From Thermomicrobiales bacterium (GTDB taxonomy: Bacteria > Chloroflexota > Chloroflexia > Thermomicrobiales > UBA6265): a DNA stretch of 5,434 bases. The DNA is taken from positions 1 to 5,434 of the forward strand of contig JAUJLY010000237.1 in the NCBI GenBank assembly GCA_030447145.1, in the 5' to 3' direction. Numbering within the stretch: position 1 is the stretch's first letter; every line of letters begins with the position of its first letter. Below the pieces are notes generated by a model, which had not been told where the DNA came from, did no database searches, and saw only the letters and a list, made by a program, of their open reading frames with translations. The position numbers and the translations under genes are program-made. Positions 1 to 5,253 of the stretch are shown here, one piece after another.

Positions 1-265
1 AGGTTGCATGCAGGGCAGTTGCGACGGATTTGGCGACCGACAATGCGGAGGAGGCGACAAGGCCACTGATGAAGAGAGCTGCGACCTTGCCCACATCTTC
101 ACGACTGCCGCCCTCTTCGATTCCCGCACGGGCAGCAAGTTCACGGGAACGTGCGCTGCGACCCTCCAGACAGGTGAGCACCCTCAGTCCGTTTGAGTGC
201 AGCACGTGTCCGATAGAGTGCCCCATATCGCCTGGGCTCAGCAGGCCAACCGTCTTGATCGCCAT
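1..265 (-). CDS. NAD(P)-binding 6-phosphogluconate dehydrogenase-like oxidoreductase (N-terminal part, runs off left edge)
   Basis: Only the first 88 codons are in the window, read leftward from the ATG at 265-263. The start is well supported: AAGGAGG (273-279) sits 7 nt upstream. The protein opens with a beta strand and the dinucleotide-binding loop GLLSPGDMG (residues 7-15), the G-x-x-x-x-G-x-M-G fingerprint of the NAD_binding_2 Rossmann domain of 6PGDH/3-hydroxyisobutyrate dehydrogenases. This is followed by helix GHVLHSNGLRV and a second strand ending TCLEGRS (31-37), where the arginine and serine could select NADP phosphate. This spacing resembles the subfamily whose C-terminal half is DUF1932, but that half lies outside the window. 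Expected activity is NAD(P)-dependent oxidation of a small hydroxyacid in the cytoplasm; the substrate cannot be named. The family call is firm, the subfamily tentative. It lies downstream of the membrane-protein operon on the same strand, 241 nt away, so it probably has its own promoter. Confidence 0.8.
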   Translation of the reverse strand, partial: MAIKTVGLLSPGDMGHSIGHVLHSNGLRVLTCLEGRSARSRELAARAGIEEGGSREDVGKVAALFISGLVASSALSVAKSVATALHAT

Positions 266-461
266 GATCGATCCTCCTTCTCCTTATCGTTTGTCCATTT
301 CATGTAGGGCCATCGTAGAGATCGGGGAGCGAACGAGCAAGAGGCGGGACCGTAAAGAATGTCTTTTGGGCAGCCGATTGCCGCCGAGCAGTCGGGGGGT
401 GCCAAGGGGCAGCGCAGCGGCGAGCGTCTTCATCCGGAGCCTGCATGTCGATACCGTCAAG

Positions 462-503
462 CTGAACCGGGGATTGTTGCCCCGATGGTGGATTTGAGTT
501 CAG
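462..503 (-). terminator. Nested inverted repeat just past the membrane operon, possible 3' structure or weak terminator
   Basis: Read on the minus strand, 3 nt after the TGA at 509-507, there is CTGAAC (503-498), a 13-nt insert, CGGGG (484-480), a 7-nt loop, CCCCG (472-468) and GTTCAG (467-462). The 5-bp GC helix would stack on the 6-bp CTGAAC/GTTCAG helix with the insert bulged on one side. The position fits a 3' end structure of the operon. There is no T-rich run after it, so it is not a canonical intrinsic terminator. The rest of 266-506 holds no gene I can support; the upstream gene's promoter must be in it but no clear -35/-10 pair stands out. Confidence 0.25.
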
Positions 504-506
504 TGC

Positions 507-970
507 TCAGGGTTCCTGGAAGCTCATGACCCGGGCAGTCAGGTCACCCTCTGCAGGATCATGCTGGAAGGCAAACGTTCCCTCTACCTGCTCACCGCCC
601 GCGAGGAAGTTGACGGTGAATTGGGCAGTCTCCGGTTCTCCAGAGCCAATATCAAGTTCCGCCTCGATAGTCACTTCCTCCACCGTGGGGTCGCCCTCAT
701 TGCGGACGATGACTGGAAAGTAGTACCCGCCATTATCCTGCCTGAGCTCCTGCATTTGGGGCTCCACGAGAATGACTGCGGGCTTTTCACCGCCCCCCGT
801 ACATATAAGTACGTCGTGAGCCCGAGGATGAAGACCAGAATGGCGATGCTGATGCCGAGCGTCGTCCACTCCGCGACAGAGCGGTTCTGGTCGCCAGACG
901 GTGATGTCTGGTTGTCGCTGCTCCCGTTTCTTTCCTCCTGGGCCTCGCCATGGGTCTGCTTTTGACTCAT
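507..970 (-). pseudogene. TIGR02588-like single-pass membrane protein, interrupted by a frameshift
   Basis: Two overlapping minus-strand frames together make one recognisable protein. The first, from the ATG at 970-968, gives a polar N-terminus of about 36 residues rich in Q, S, N and E, then one membrane helix (about residues 37-57) ending in YLYVRG. The second frame carries the rest: EKPAVILVEP, then a beta-rich soluble domain (GGYYFPVIVRNEGD, VTIEAELDIGSG, TAQFTVNFLAGG, VEGTFAFQHDP) ending MSFQEP and a TGA at 509-507. The join is best placed at the run of six G on the coding strand (793-798); one extra base there restores a 154-residue protein. N-terminal anchor plus extracytoplasmic beta domain is the TIGR02588 pattern, a family of unknown function found paired with TIGR02587 proteins. 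The ATG overlaps the upstream stop as ATGA, so the genes are translationally coupled. Without frame repair the product keeps the anchor, then reads 42 or so foreign residues to a stop at about 671. This could be a real mutation or a homopolymer sequencing error; the intact domain sequence on both sides suggests it is recent or an error. Confidence 0.75.
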
Positions 971-1794
971 ATCACCAGCCTGCTAGCAGCGCCGCCGACA
1001 GTCGCCGGGACACCGAGGACGAGGGTTTCCTCCAGCATGGAGAGGAGGGGATCCCCCATTTCAATTTGGTCGAACAAGTAGAGGGCGACAAACGAAACGG
1101 CCAGCGAAACGATGTAGGCGAGCGTTGTCTCCGTAAAGGGCCGCTGGAAGAGGCCTTGAGGGGAGGCTTGGTCAAAGCCGCTGGCGAAGACGATCATGTA
1201 ACTTACCACCAGCGAAAACCCGATGACGGCAACAAGATGGCGGTAATCCAAGGCAACCGCAATCATGGGAACCTCGTCTGTGGGAGCAATCGAGAAGCCA
1301 ATGAAGATCCCACCTATGATTGTTGCCCCGACGTCGGAAAAGAATGAGTGCCACGGTCCCATCGGCTCGCCATGAGATTCGCCCTGGCGGCTCTTTTCAC
1401 CTCGGGTGCCGAATATCTGGTTGGCAACGGAGGCGCCAATGCTCAATGGAACTGTCTGGACGACGTTTTTCCCCACAATGCTGTCCAGAGGCTCGGAGAG
1501 ACGGATCTGGTTCAGGAGAAGAAGCATGATGGTCGCCGCCACAATTCCCACGGCGACCGCATCTACCGCCTGATTTACCGTTGTGCCGAACGTGCTTCTG
1601 CGCTTGAAGCCGGCAGCGTAGGTCAGGCCAAGGTTGGCGACGAATGCAAGGCCAAGAAAGATGAGCAGTTTCCACAGGTCAGCGTACTGGCCGATCCACC
1701 ACATCTCCATCGTACACAGGAGCGGGATGCCGAAGATGTAGGCACCCGAAAAGGCAGGGATGAAGTCGTCGCGCTCTTGTGCCCAAGCCCCCAA
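967..1794 (-). CDS. TIGR02587/DUF2391-like polytopic integral membrane protein
   Basis: This is a 275-residue, very hydrophobic protein with about seven or eight predicted membrane helices: roughly residues 13-32, 41-62, 76-95, a weaker one at 109-124, then 153-170, 186-206, 223-243 and 254-272. A hydrophilic loop (about 129-148, rich in G, E, R and S) divides it. Distinctive segments are the first helix ending LLCTMEMWW and the loop IAPTDEVPMIA (169-179) after the fifth helix. The architecture, the EMWW signature and the partner gene match the TIGR02587 family (DUF2391), whose function is not known. No transporter or enzyme motif is visible. The start is a TTG at 1794-1792, chosen because no ATG or GTG lies in frame between it and the upstream in-frame stop near 1862, and because GGAGGG sits 5 nt ahead. 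The stop overlaps the next gene's ATG by 4 nt. Family membership is a recognition call; transport or sensing would be speculation. Confidence 0.85.
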   Translation of the reverse strand: MGAWAQERDDFIPAFSGAYIFGIPLLCTMEMWWIGQYADLWKLLIFLGLAFVANLGLTYAAGFKRRSTFGTTVNQAVDAVAVGIVAATIMLLLLNQIRLSEPLDSIVGKNVVQTVPLSIGASVANQIFGTRGEKSRQGESHGEPMGPWHSFFSDVGATIIGGIFIGFSIAPTDEVPMIAVALDYRHLVAVIGFSLVVSYMIVFASGFDQASPQGLFQRPFTETTLAYIVSLAVSFVALYLFDQIEMGDPLLSMLEETLVLGVPATVGGAASRLVI

Positions 1795-1799
1795 GACAA

Positions 1800-1805
1800 C
1801 CCTCC
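1800..1805 (-). promoter_or_regulatory. Shine-Dalgarno site deciding the TTG start at 1794
   Basis: The minus strand reads GGAGGG followed by 5 nt and TTG. It is the only good ribosome site in this stretch and no ATG or GTG is available in the frame upstream, so it supports an uncommon TTG start for the polytopic membrane protein. A weak start codon would be consistent with limited expression of a membrane protein. Confidence 0.6.
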
Positions 1806-1809
1806 ACGT

Positions 1810-1845
1810 ATCCTGCCGTGGCCACGGAAGTCCTCGCGACAGGAT
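1810..1845. repeat. Nested dyad with a perfect 12-bp palindrome in the membrane operon leader
   Basis: CCGTGGCCACGG (1816-1827) is its own reverse complement. It lies within an outer inverted repeat ATCCTG (1810-1815) / CAGGAT (1840-1845). Both sit between the proposed extended -10 element and the Shine-Dalgarno of the minus-strand operon. The 12-bp palindrome has the form of a dimeric repressor site; in RNA it could instead fold as part of a leader stem. Its half-site CCGTG recurs in the dyad at 1887-1909. Confidence 0.4.
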
Positions 1846-1852
1846 TATGACA
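1844..1852 (-). promoter_or_regulatory. Candidate extended -10 promoter for the membrane-protein operon
   Basis: The minus strand reads TGTCATAAT: a CATAAT hexamer, five of six matches to TATAAT, preceded by the TG of an extended -10. No convincing -35 is found 16-18 nt upstream, which is typical of extended -10 promoters. It would give a leader of about 40 nt before the TTG start at 1794. This is a motif match only. Confidence 0.35.
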
Positions 1853-1886
1853 TGCGGGGTTCATGCCGGCGGCAGGCGCGGGTCAA

Positions 1887-1909
1887 CCGTGCACCGGTCC
1901 CTGGCACGG
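1887..1909. repeat. Inverted repeat CCGTGC-N11-GCACGG in the divergent intergenic region
   Basis: Six-base arms CCGTGC (1887-1892) and GCACGG (1904-1909) flank an 11-nt spacer that contains ACCGGT. It sits near the middle of the 187-bp region between the two divergent genes, a usual place for an operator that acts on both promoters. The arms share CCGTG/CACGG with the palindrome at 1816-1827. Confidence 0.35.
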
Positions 1910-1932
1910 ATTCTACTAACGGTAGGCATGTC

Positions 1933-1949
1933 CCGCTAACTCATAGCGG
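1933..1949. repeat. Inverted repeat CCGCTA-N5-TAGCGG upstream of the epimerase gene
   Basis: Perfect 6-bp arms with a 5-nt spacer (ACTCA) end 32 bp before the epimerase ATG. The size and spacing suit either a repressor operator over the promoter start region or a small hairpin in the leader. The sequence alone cannot separate these. Confidence 0.4.
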
Positions 1950-1981
1950 CCGAAGCATTACAACGAAAGAGAGATCTGCTG

Positions 1982-2836
1982 ATGAAGAATTCGAGGAACA
2001 TTGTTGTCACCGGTAGCAGTGGCAAGGCTGGCCAGGCGGTGACGAAGCATCTGGCGGCGAATGGCTATGACGTCACAGCGACAGATGTCGCGCCCGCGCC
2101 AACCGACCTGGGAGTTCCCTTCATCCGTGCTGATCTGACCGAATATGGCCAAGTCGTCGATGTCCTGTATGGGGCCGATGCGGTCGTGCACCTCGCCAAT
2201 ATCCCGGCTCCGGGGATCTACACCCCGTCGACAACACTGAATGCAAACACCACGATGAACGGCAATGTCTTCCTTGCTGCCACCCAACTGGGCTTGAGCC
2301 GGGTCGTCTGGGCATCGAGCGAGACCACACTGGGATTGCCATTCGATCAGCCGCGATATGCACCGGTCGATGAAGACCACTTTCCCTATCCCACCTCGAC
2401 ATATGCCTTGTCCAAGGTGCTGAGTGAGATGATGGCCGAGCACATTTCCGGCTGGTCGGGCATCCCGTTTGTCGGATTGCGATTCTCCAACATCTTCAGG
2501 TCGGAGGAATATGAGCGTGTTCCCGGCTACTGGGCGAATCCTCACGATCGAAAGTGGAATTTGTGGGGCTACATTGATGTGCGGGATGTCGCGGCGTCAT
2601 GTCAAAACGCACTCGAAGCAGATTTCTCGGGGGCACAGAATGTCATCATCGCAGCTGCCGACACGATCATGAACCGCCCATCGGCGGAACTACTCGAGGA
2701 GGTCTTCCCGGAGGTCGAACTCCGGCGCGAGGTCGGGGAGTTCGAGACGCTGCTGGCGATCGGCCGGGCCCGTGAGCTGATCGGGTTCAGCCCACAACAT
2801 TCCTGGCGGGATCATGTAAGCGAGAACAGATCCTGA
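1982..2836 (+). CDS. NAD-dependent epimerase/dehydratase family protein (extended SDR)
   Basis: The 284-residue protein has the extended short-chain dehydrogenase layout. TGSSGKAG (10-17) is the TGxxGxxG cofactor loop. Asp35 at the end of the second strand favours NAD over NADP. RADL (49-52) and VVHLAN (68-73) are the usual adenine-side and fourth-strand motifs. VVWASSETTLG (108-118) supplies the serine of the active site, and YALSK (141-145) is the catalytic YxxxK. LRFSNIF (166-172) and the WGYIDVRDVA segment (195-204) are the conserved substrate-domain features of sugar-nucleotide epimerases and uronate-dehydrogenase-like proteins. All catalytic residues are present, so it should be active; the substrate is not evident. 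At 284 residues it is shorter than GalE-type enzymes (about 330) and close to the many generic NAD(P)-dependent oxidoreductases. The ATG is preceded by a modest GAGAG site at 1969-1973, 8 nt away. It diverges from the membrane operon and converges with the transporter gene 56 nt downstream, with no clear terminator between them. Confidence 0.88.
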   Translation: MKNSRNIVVTGSSGKAGQAVTKHLAANGYDVTATDVAPAPTDLGVPFIRADLTEYGQVVDVLYGADAVVHLANIPAPGIYTPSTTLNANTTMNGNVFLAATQLGLSRVVWASSETTLGLPFDQPRYAPVDEDHFPYPTSTYALSKVLSEMMAEHISGWSGIPFVGLRFSNIFRSEEYERVPGYWANPHDRKWNLWGYIDVRDVAASCQNALEADFSGAQNVIIAAADTIMNRPSAELLEEVFPEVELRREVGEFETLLAIGRARELIGFSPQHSWRDHVSENRS

Positions 2837-2892
2837 GAAAGGTAAGTGGCTTCGCGACAGTTTGCCCCGAAAACATCTATGCCGCTCGTGCA

Positions 2893-4155
2893 TCACGCCG
2901 ATGCGCGGGCGGCATCTTCCTGCAGGCGACGAGGGGACTTCTGGTTTGCGGGGTCGAGTTGCCGGGTGATGATCACGGTGATTGCCGCGAAAACGCTGGC
3001 AACCAGAAACGGGATCTGGTACCCGACGTAGTTCAATACGTATCCGGTCAGGATTGGAACAATCACGGCTGCCGCATGCTGCATCGTAAGCCCCATCGCA
3101 AGAGAGGGCGCGACATCGCTTGAAGGGGCAATCTTGCGCAGGTAGACCGAGGCGCCCATCGCCGACAGTGGGAAGATGAACGAGTAGACGACATAGCAGC
3201 CGACGGCGACGCCTACCTGATCAATGAGGGCATAACCGAGTAGCGCCACGATGTACGCAACATTGACAATCCCCAGCATCGTCCGTTCGCCGTGTGCATC
3301 GATCTGGCGACCGATCCAGGGACCCGCCATCATTGCGATCGCCGCCGTGACGAGCATGATAGCGGAGATGGCCGGGACATCCAGGCTGAAGTGGTCCACG
3401 AGCACCCACAGGCCAAAGGAGAAGAAGATCTGCTGGCGAGCACCATCAAGCAGGCTGAGCAGGTAGTAGAGGCGATACTCTCGCCGCAGCACCATCCGGT
3501 CTCGCCTGGAAGCGCGCTCCTGCAACTCGCCATTATGCATGTGGGGGAAACGGGCGATGAACAGCGCCGCCAGCAGGGCCAATGCACCACAGACGACAAA
3601 CGTCTGCTTGTAGTCCAGCCAGTCGTAATGGAACACGATCAGAACGAACGTCATCGCGACCAGGGCGCCGCCCTGGTTGATTGCGGCCAGGCGGCCAAGG
3701 ATGCCGCCTGATTTGTTCTCAGTGGTGAGGCTCATCCCGAGAGCGGCCTGGGTCTGAAGCCACGTGTGATATCCCATCGACGAGATGATCACCCACGGCG
3801 TAACGGACCAGAACGACCATGACACGCCGAAGAAACCGTACCCAATCGCGAGGAGCGCCAGGGCGCCAGCCGTGAGATGTGGCAGCGAGAGACGGTAGAA
3901 GAGGGCGGTCAGGAAGATGAGCAGAAAGCCGGGAATCTCGCGGATCGCGGTGATGTAACCGAACTGCGATCCGGAGAGCCCAAGACTGTTCTCGAAATAA
4001 TTGGAGACAATATTCTGTTGGGCTGCCATCGAGAAGCCAACTGCTACGGTTGCCCCTGAGATCAGGGCGAATCCGCGTCCGGCAGGGGTCTGTATTCCCA
4101 GGCGGGCGGATGTTACCGCGGCTCGCGCTCGTTGCTCCTGCGCCCTCCCGATCAT
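2893..4155 (-). CDS. MFS transporter, substrate unknown
   Basis: From the ATG at 4155-4153 the protein has 420 residues and about twelve membrane helices in two sets of six: near 28-50, 64-86, 93-113, 119-138, 152-175, 185-202, then 229-252, 260-282, 293-312, 315-336, 346-373 and 379-397. A basic cytoplasmic loop (203-228, with RASRRDR and LRREYR) joins the halves, as expected for the major facilitator superfamily. GPWIGRQIDAHGER (278-291), between helices 8 and 9, is the C-half copy of MFS motif A. The matching N-half loop reads LFYRLSLPHL and lacks it, and IREIPG (71-76) puts charges in or near helix 2. The reading frame stays open for 46 codons upstream, to 4293, but that extension has no MFS character, whereas this ATG has AGGA 6 nt ahead. 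The short Ala-rich C-tail is soluble. Export of a small molecule is the likely role; neighbours do not reveal the substrate. Confidence 0.87.
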   Translation of the reverse strand: MIGRAQEQRARAAVTSARLGIQTPAGRGFALISGATVAVGFSMAAQQNIVSNYFENSLGLSGSQFGYITAIREIPGFLLIFLTALFYRLSLPHLTAGALALLAIGYGFFGVSWSFWSVTPWVIISSMGYHTWLQTQAALGMSLTTENKSGGILGRLAAINQGGALVAMTFVLIVFHYDWLDYKQTFVVCGALALLAALFIARFPHMHNGELQERASRRDRMVLRREYRLYYLLSLLDGARQQIFFSFGLWVLVDHFSLDVPAISAIMLVTAAIAMMAGPWIGRQIDAHGERTMLGIVNVAYIVALLGYALIDQVGVAVGCYVVYSFIFPLSAMGASVYLRKIAPSSDVAPSLAMGLTMQHAAAVIVPILTGYVLNYVGYQIPFLVASVFAAITVIITRQLDPANQKSPRRLQEDAARASA

Positions 4156-4161
4156 CACTTT

Positions 4162-4165
4162 TCCT
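4162..4165 (-). promoter_or_regulatory. Shine-Dalgarno site deciding the MFS start at 4155
   Basis: The minus strand reads AGGA, 6 nt, ATG. This supports the start that trims 46 polar residues from the longest open frame and places the first membrane helix about 28 residues in, normal for this superfamily. Confidence 0.6.
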
Positions 4166-4205
4166 GAATGAGGCACGAGGCCGGCTGCTGTATCCAACGG
4201 GAGGC

Positions 4206-4234
4206 AGTATATCCGGCCAGTCTCCGTGCGGGAA
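4206..4234 (-). promoter_or_regulatory. Candidate sigma-70-type promoter for the MFS gene
   Basis: On the minus strand TATACT (4211-4206) matches the -10 consensus at five of six positions. Seventeen bases upstream TTCCCG (4234-4229) is a weak -35 with three matches. Transcription would start near 4199, leaving a leader of about 43 nt before the ATG at 4155. This also argues for the shorter start, because the longer frame would begin upstream of this promoter. Confidence 0.4.
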
Positions 4235-4274
4235 CCGCCATCCGTTCGTGCGGAAGGAGAGCCTAGGTATTGAT

Positions 4275-4294
4275 CTTGCCCTTGTACAGGCAAG
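4275..4294. repeat. Inverted repeat CTTGCC-N8-GGCAAG upstream of the ferritin-like gene
   Basis: Perfect 6-bp arms flank an 8-nt spacer (CTTGTACA), 47 bp before the ATG at 4342. The position fits an operator or a leader hairpin for the ferritin-like gene. No convincing sigma-70 -35/-10 pair could be placed around it. Confidence 0.35.
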
Positions 4295-4341
4295 GTCCGT
4301 AAGGGCTGGAAATCGGAGCTTCAACAGGAGGTATAGCTACG

Positions 4342-4827
4342 ATGGCACACAATGAATTTTTGGTCGCATGGCTCAAGGACGCATATGCCATGGAAAAGGG
4401 GATAGCCGAGTCGCTGGAGCGACAGGTTGAACTCGCAAAGGACCATCCCACGGTTCAGAGTGGTATTCAGCGGCATCTGGATGCCACGAACCGGCACGCC
4501 GAAACTGTCAAGGGATGCCTGGAATCACTGGATGAGAGTCCTTCCGGTGTGAAGAGCGCCATGGCCTCTGTCGGTGGCATGGTGCAGGGCATGATGCCGG
4601 GCGCAGCGAAGGACGATCTGCTCAAGGCCGCGATGCAGGATTATTCCGCCGAGCACATGGAGATTGCCTCCTATCGCTCGTTGATCCTCTCGGCCACCGA
4701 GCTCGGGCACGCCGATATCGCCCAGAAGTGTCAGACCATTCTCGAGGACGAGCAGGCGATGGCGCTTTGGCTCGAGGAAAGCATGCCGATGCTGACCAGG
4801 GAAGCGATCCTGCAGGGGCAGACCTGA
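4342..4827 (+). CDS. YciE/YciF (DUF892)-like ferritin-like protein
   Basis: The 161-residue, almost wholly helical protein matches the DUF892 ferritin-like pattern: helix A LKDAYAMEKGIAESLERQ (11-28), helix B with HLDATNRHAETV (45-56), a connecting Gly/Met-rich stretch (about 70-90), helix C QDYSAEHMEIASYRSLI (99-115) and helix D CQTILEDEQAMALWLEE (130-146). Carboxylates and histidines expected at a diiron centre are present as candidates: Glu18, His52/Glu54, Glu104/His105/Glu107 and Glu135/Glu137-type residues; exact ligands are not proven here. Members are cytoplasmic, often induced by stress, and thought to bind iron or act as ferroxidases. The length is typical. Translation starts at an ATG with a full AGGAGGT (4326-4332) 9 nt ahead, suggesting high expression. 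The small helical gene follows after 88 nt and shares the same terminator, so the two are probably co-transcribed. Confidence 0.8.
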   Translation: MAHNEFLVAWLKDAYAMEKGIAESLERQVELAKDHPTVQSGIQRHLDATNRHAETVKGCLESLDESPSGVKSAMASVGGMVQGMMPGAAKDDLLKAAMQDYSAEHMEIASYRSLILSATELGHADIAQKCQTILEDEQAMALWLEESMPMLTREAILQGQT

Positions 4828-4915
4828 TCCACTGGCTCCCCTTCCGGAGAGGTACAGGGTCACTGAATCGTTCAGGACACGCGAATTACTTTCCAACCAC
4901 TAAAAGGAGTACAAC

Positions 4916-5146
4916 ATGTCCCAGGCAAAGAAGCAGTCCGAATCTGCAACAGGCGTTTCCAACCCGGCGTATGACGCCATGACGGTGCTGACCAACAAGC
5001 TCCAGAGCATCGCTGTGCTTGAGCAGTACAAGCAGGATGCCCAGGGCGATCAGGAGCTCCTGCAGTGCTTCGAGCAGATCCAGGAGCGCGAGCGCGCGGA
5101 TGTTGACCAGCTGCGCGGTCTCGTTGCTCAGCGACTGCAGCAATAG
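4916..5146 (+). CDS. Small two-helix protein of unknown function, possibly ferritin-like
   Basis: The 76-residue protein has a polar N-terminus (1-16), then two long amphipathic helices: YDAMTVLTNKLQSIAVLEQY (19-38) with its extension to about Asp41, and after a Gly-Asp turn (44-45) DQELLQCFEQIQERERADVD (45-64) to the C-terminus. Glu36, Tyr38, Asp41, Glu47, Glu53, Glu57 and Glu59 fall where a helical hairpin could present carboxylates, and such a hairpin could dimerise into a four-helix bundle. I recognise it as resembling small hypothetical proteins found in several bacterial phyla, without an assigned function. It has one Cys (Cys51), no signal peptide and no membrane segment, so it should be cytoplasmic. 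AAGGAG (4904-4909) lies 6 nt before the ATG, a strong site. It follows the ferritin-like gene and is followed 29 nt later by the terminator hairpin. Confidence 0.82.
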   Translation: MSQAKKQSESATGVSNPAYDAMTVLTNKLQSIAVLEQYKQDAQGDQELLQCFEQIQERERADVDQLRGLVAQRLQQ

Positions 5147-5175
5147 CCGCATCGATCGGGTTTTATTCAGCCATC

Positions 5176-5207
5176 ACGGGGCGCCCAGTCGCGATTGGGC
5201 GCCCCGT
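5176..5207 (+). terminator. GC-rich hairpin terminator after the ferritin-like gene pair
   Basis: A perfect 12-bp stem, ACGGGGCGCCCA (5176-5187) with TGGGCGCCCCGT (5196-5207), closes an 8-nt loop containing TCGCGA. It begins 29 nt after the TAG of the small gene and ends 46 nt before the next ATG. The downstream bases (TGTGTTGG) are only mildly T-rich, so termination may be incomplete or protein-assisted, but the helix is by far the strongest in the window. Confidence 0.65.
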
Positions 5208-5215
5208 TGTGTTGG

Positions 5216-5235
5216 GGAGATCGTGGGCGGTCTCC
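5216..5235. repeat. Short inverted repeat GGAGA-N10-TCTCC before the dehydrogenase gene
   Basis: Five-base arms (5216-5220 and 5231-5235) flank a 10-nt spacer, just upstream of the dehydrogenase ribosome site. It could be an operator or a minor leader hairpin; at this length chance is also plausible. Confidence 0.2.
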
Positions 5236-5253
5236 GCGGAAGGGATGATACGC

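Noticed and set aside
30..497. Plus-strand 155-codon open frame
   Set aside because: It is antisense to the 6PGDH-like gene, and its product is Ser/Arg/Pro-rich low-complexity sequence typical of a shadow frame in GC-rich DNA.
784..800. Programmed -1 ribosomal frameshift joining the two parts of the TIGR02588-like gene
   Set aside because: The codons in the zero frame do not form an X-XXY-YYZ slippery heptamer (GGGGGC is out of register and GAAAAGC does not fit), and no strong stimulatory hairpin follows. A simple indel is the better explanation.
561..965. Plus-strand 134-codon frame opposite the frameshifted gene
   Set aside because: The minus-strand halves match a recognisable anchor and beta domain; this frame does not and has no plausible start context.
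1348..2016. Plus-strand 222-codon open frame across the membrane operon and the divergent region
   Set aside because: It is antisense to a clear membrane protein and runs into the epimerase gene; its translation is rich in R, H and Q with no domain pattern or good ribosome site.
1958..2545. Minus-strand 195-codon frame inside the epimerase gene
   Set aside because: It is antisense to a gene with complete SDR motifs and shows none of its own.
3292..3711. Plus-strand 139-codon frame inside the MFS gene
   Set aside because: It lies wholly antisense to transmembrane helices of the transporter and has His/Gln/Asp-rich shadow composition.
4247..4270. SigB-like GTTC...AGGTAT promoter ahead of the ferritin-like gene
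   Set aside because: The -35 match is poor and the spacing is at or beyond the usual limit; tempting because of the stress theme but not supported.
4156..4293. Longer MFS start adding 46 residues
   Set aside because: The added residues are polar and not MFS-like, the stretch contains a good -10 element for the shorter form, and the ATG at 4155 has a proper ribosome site.
4863..4875. CTGAA-TCG-TTCAG hairpin between the two ferritin-like genes
   Set aside because: The stem is five base pairs with a three-base loop and no T-run; too weak to call a terminator or processing site.
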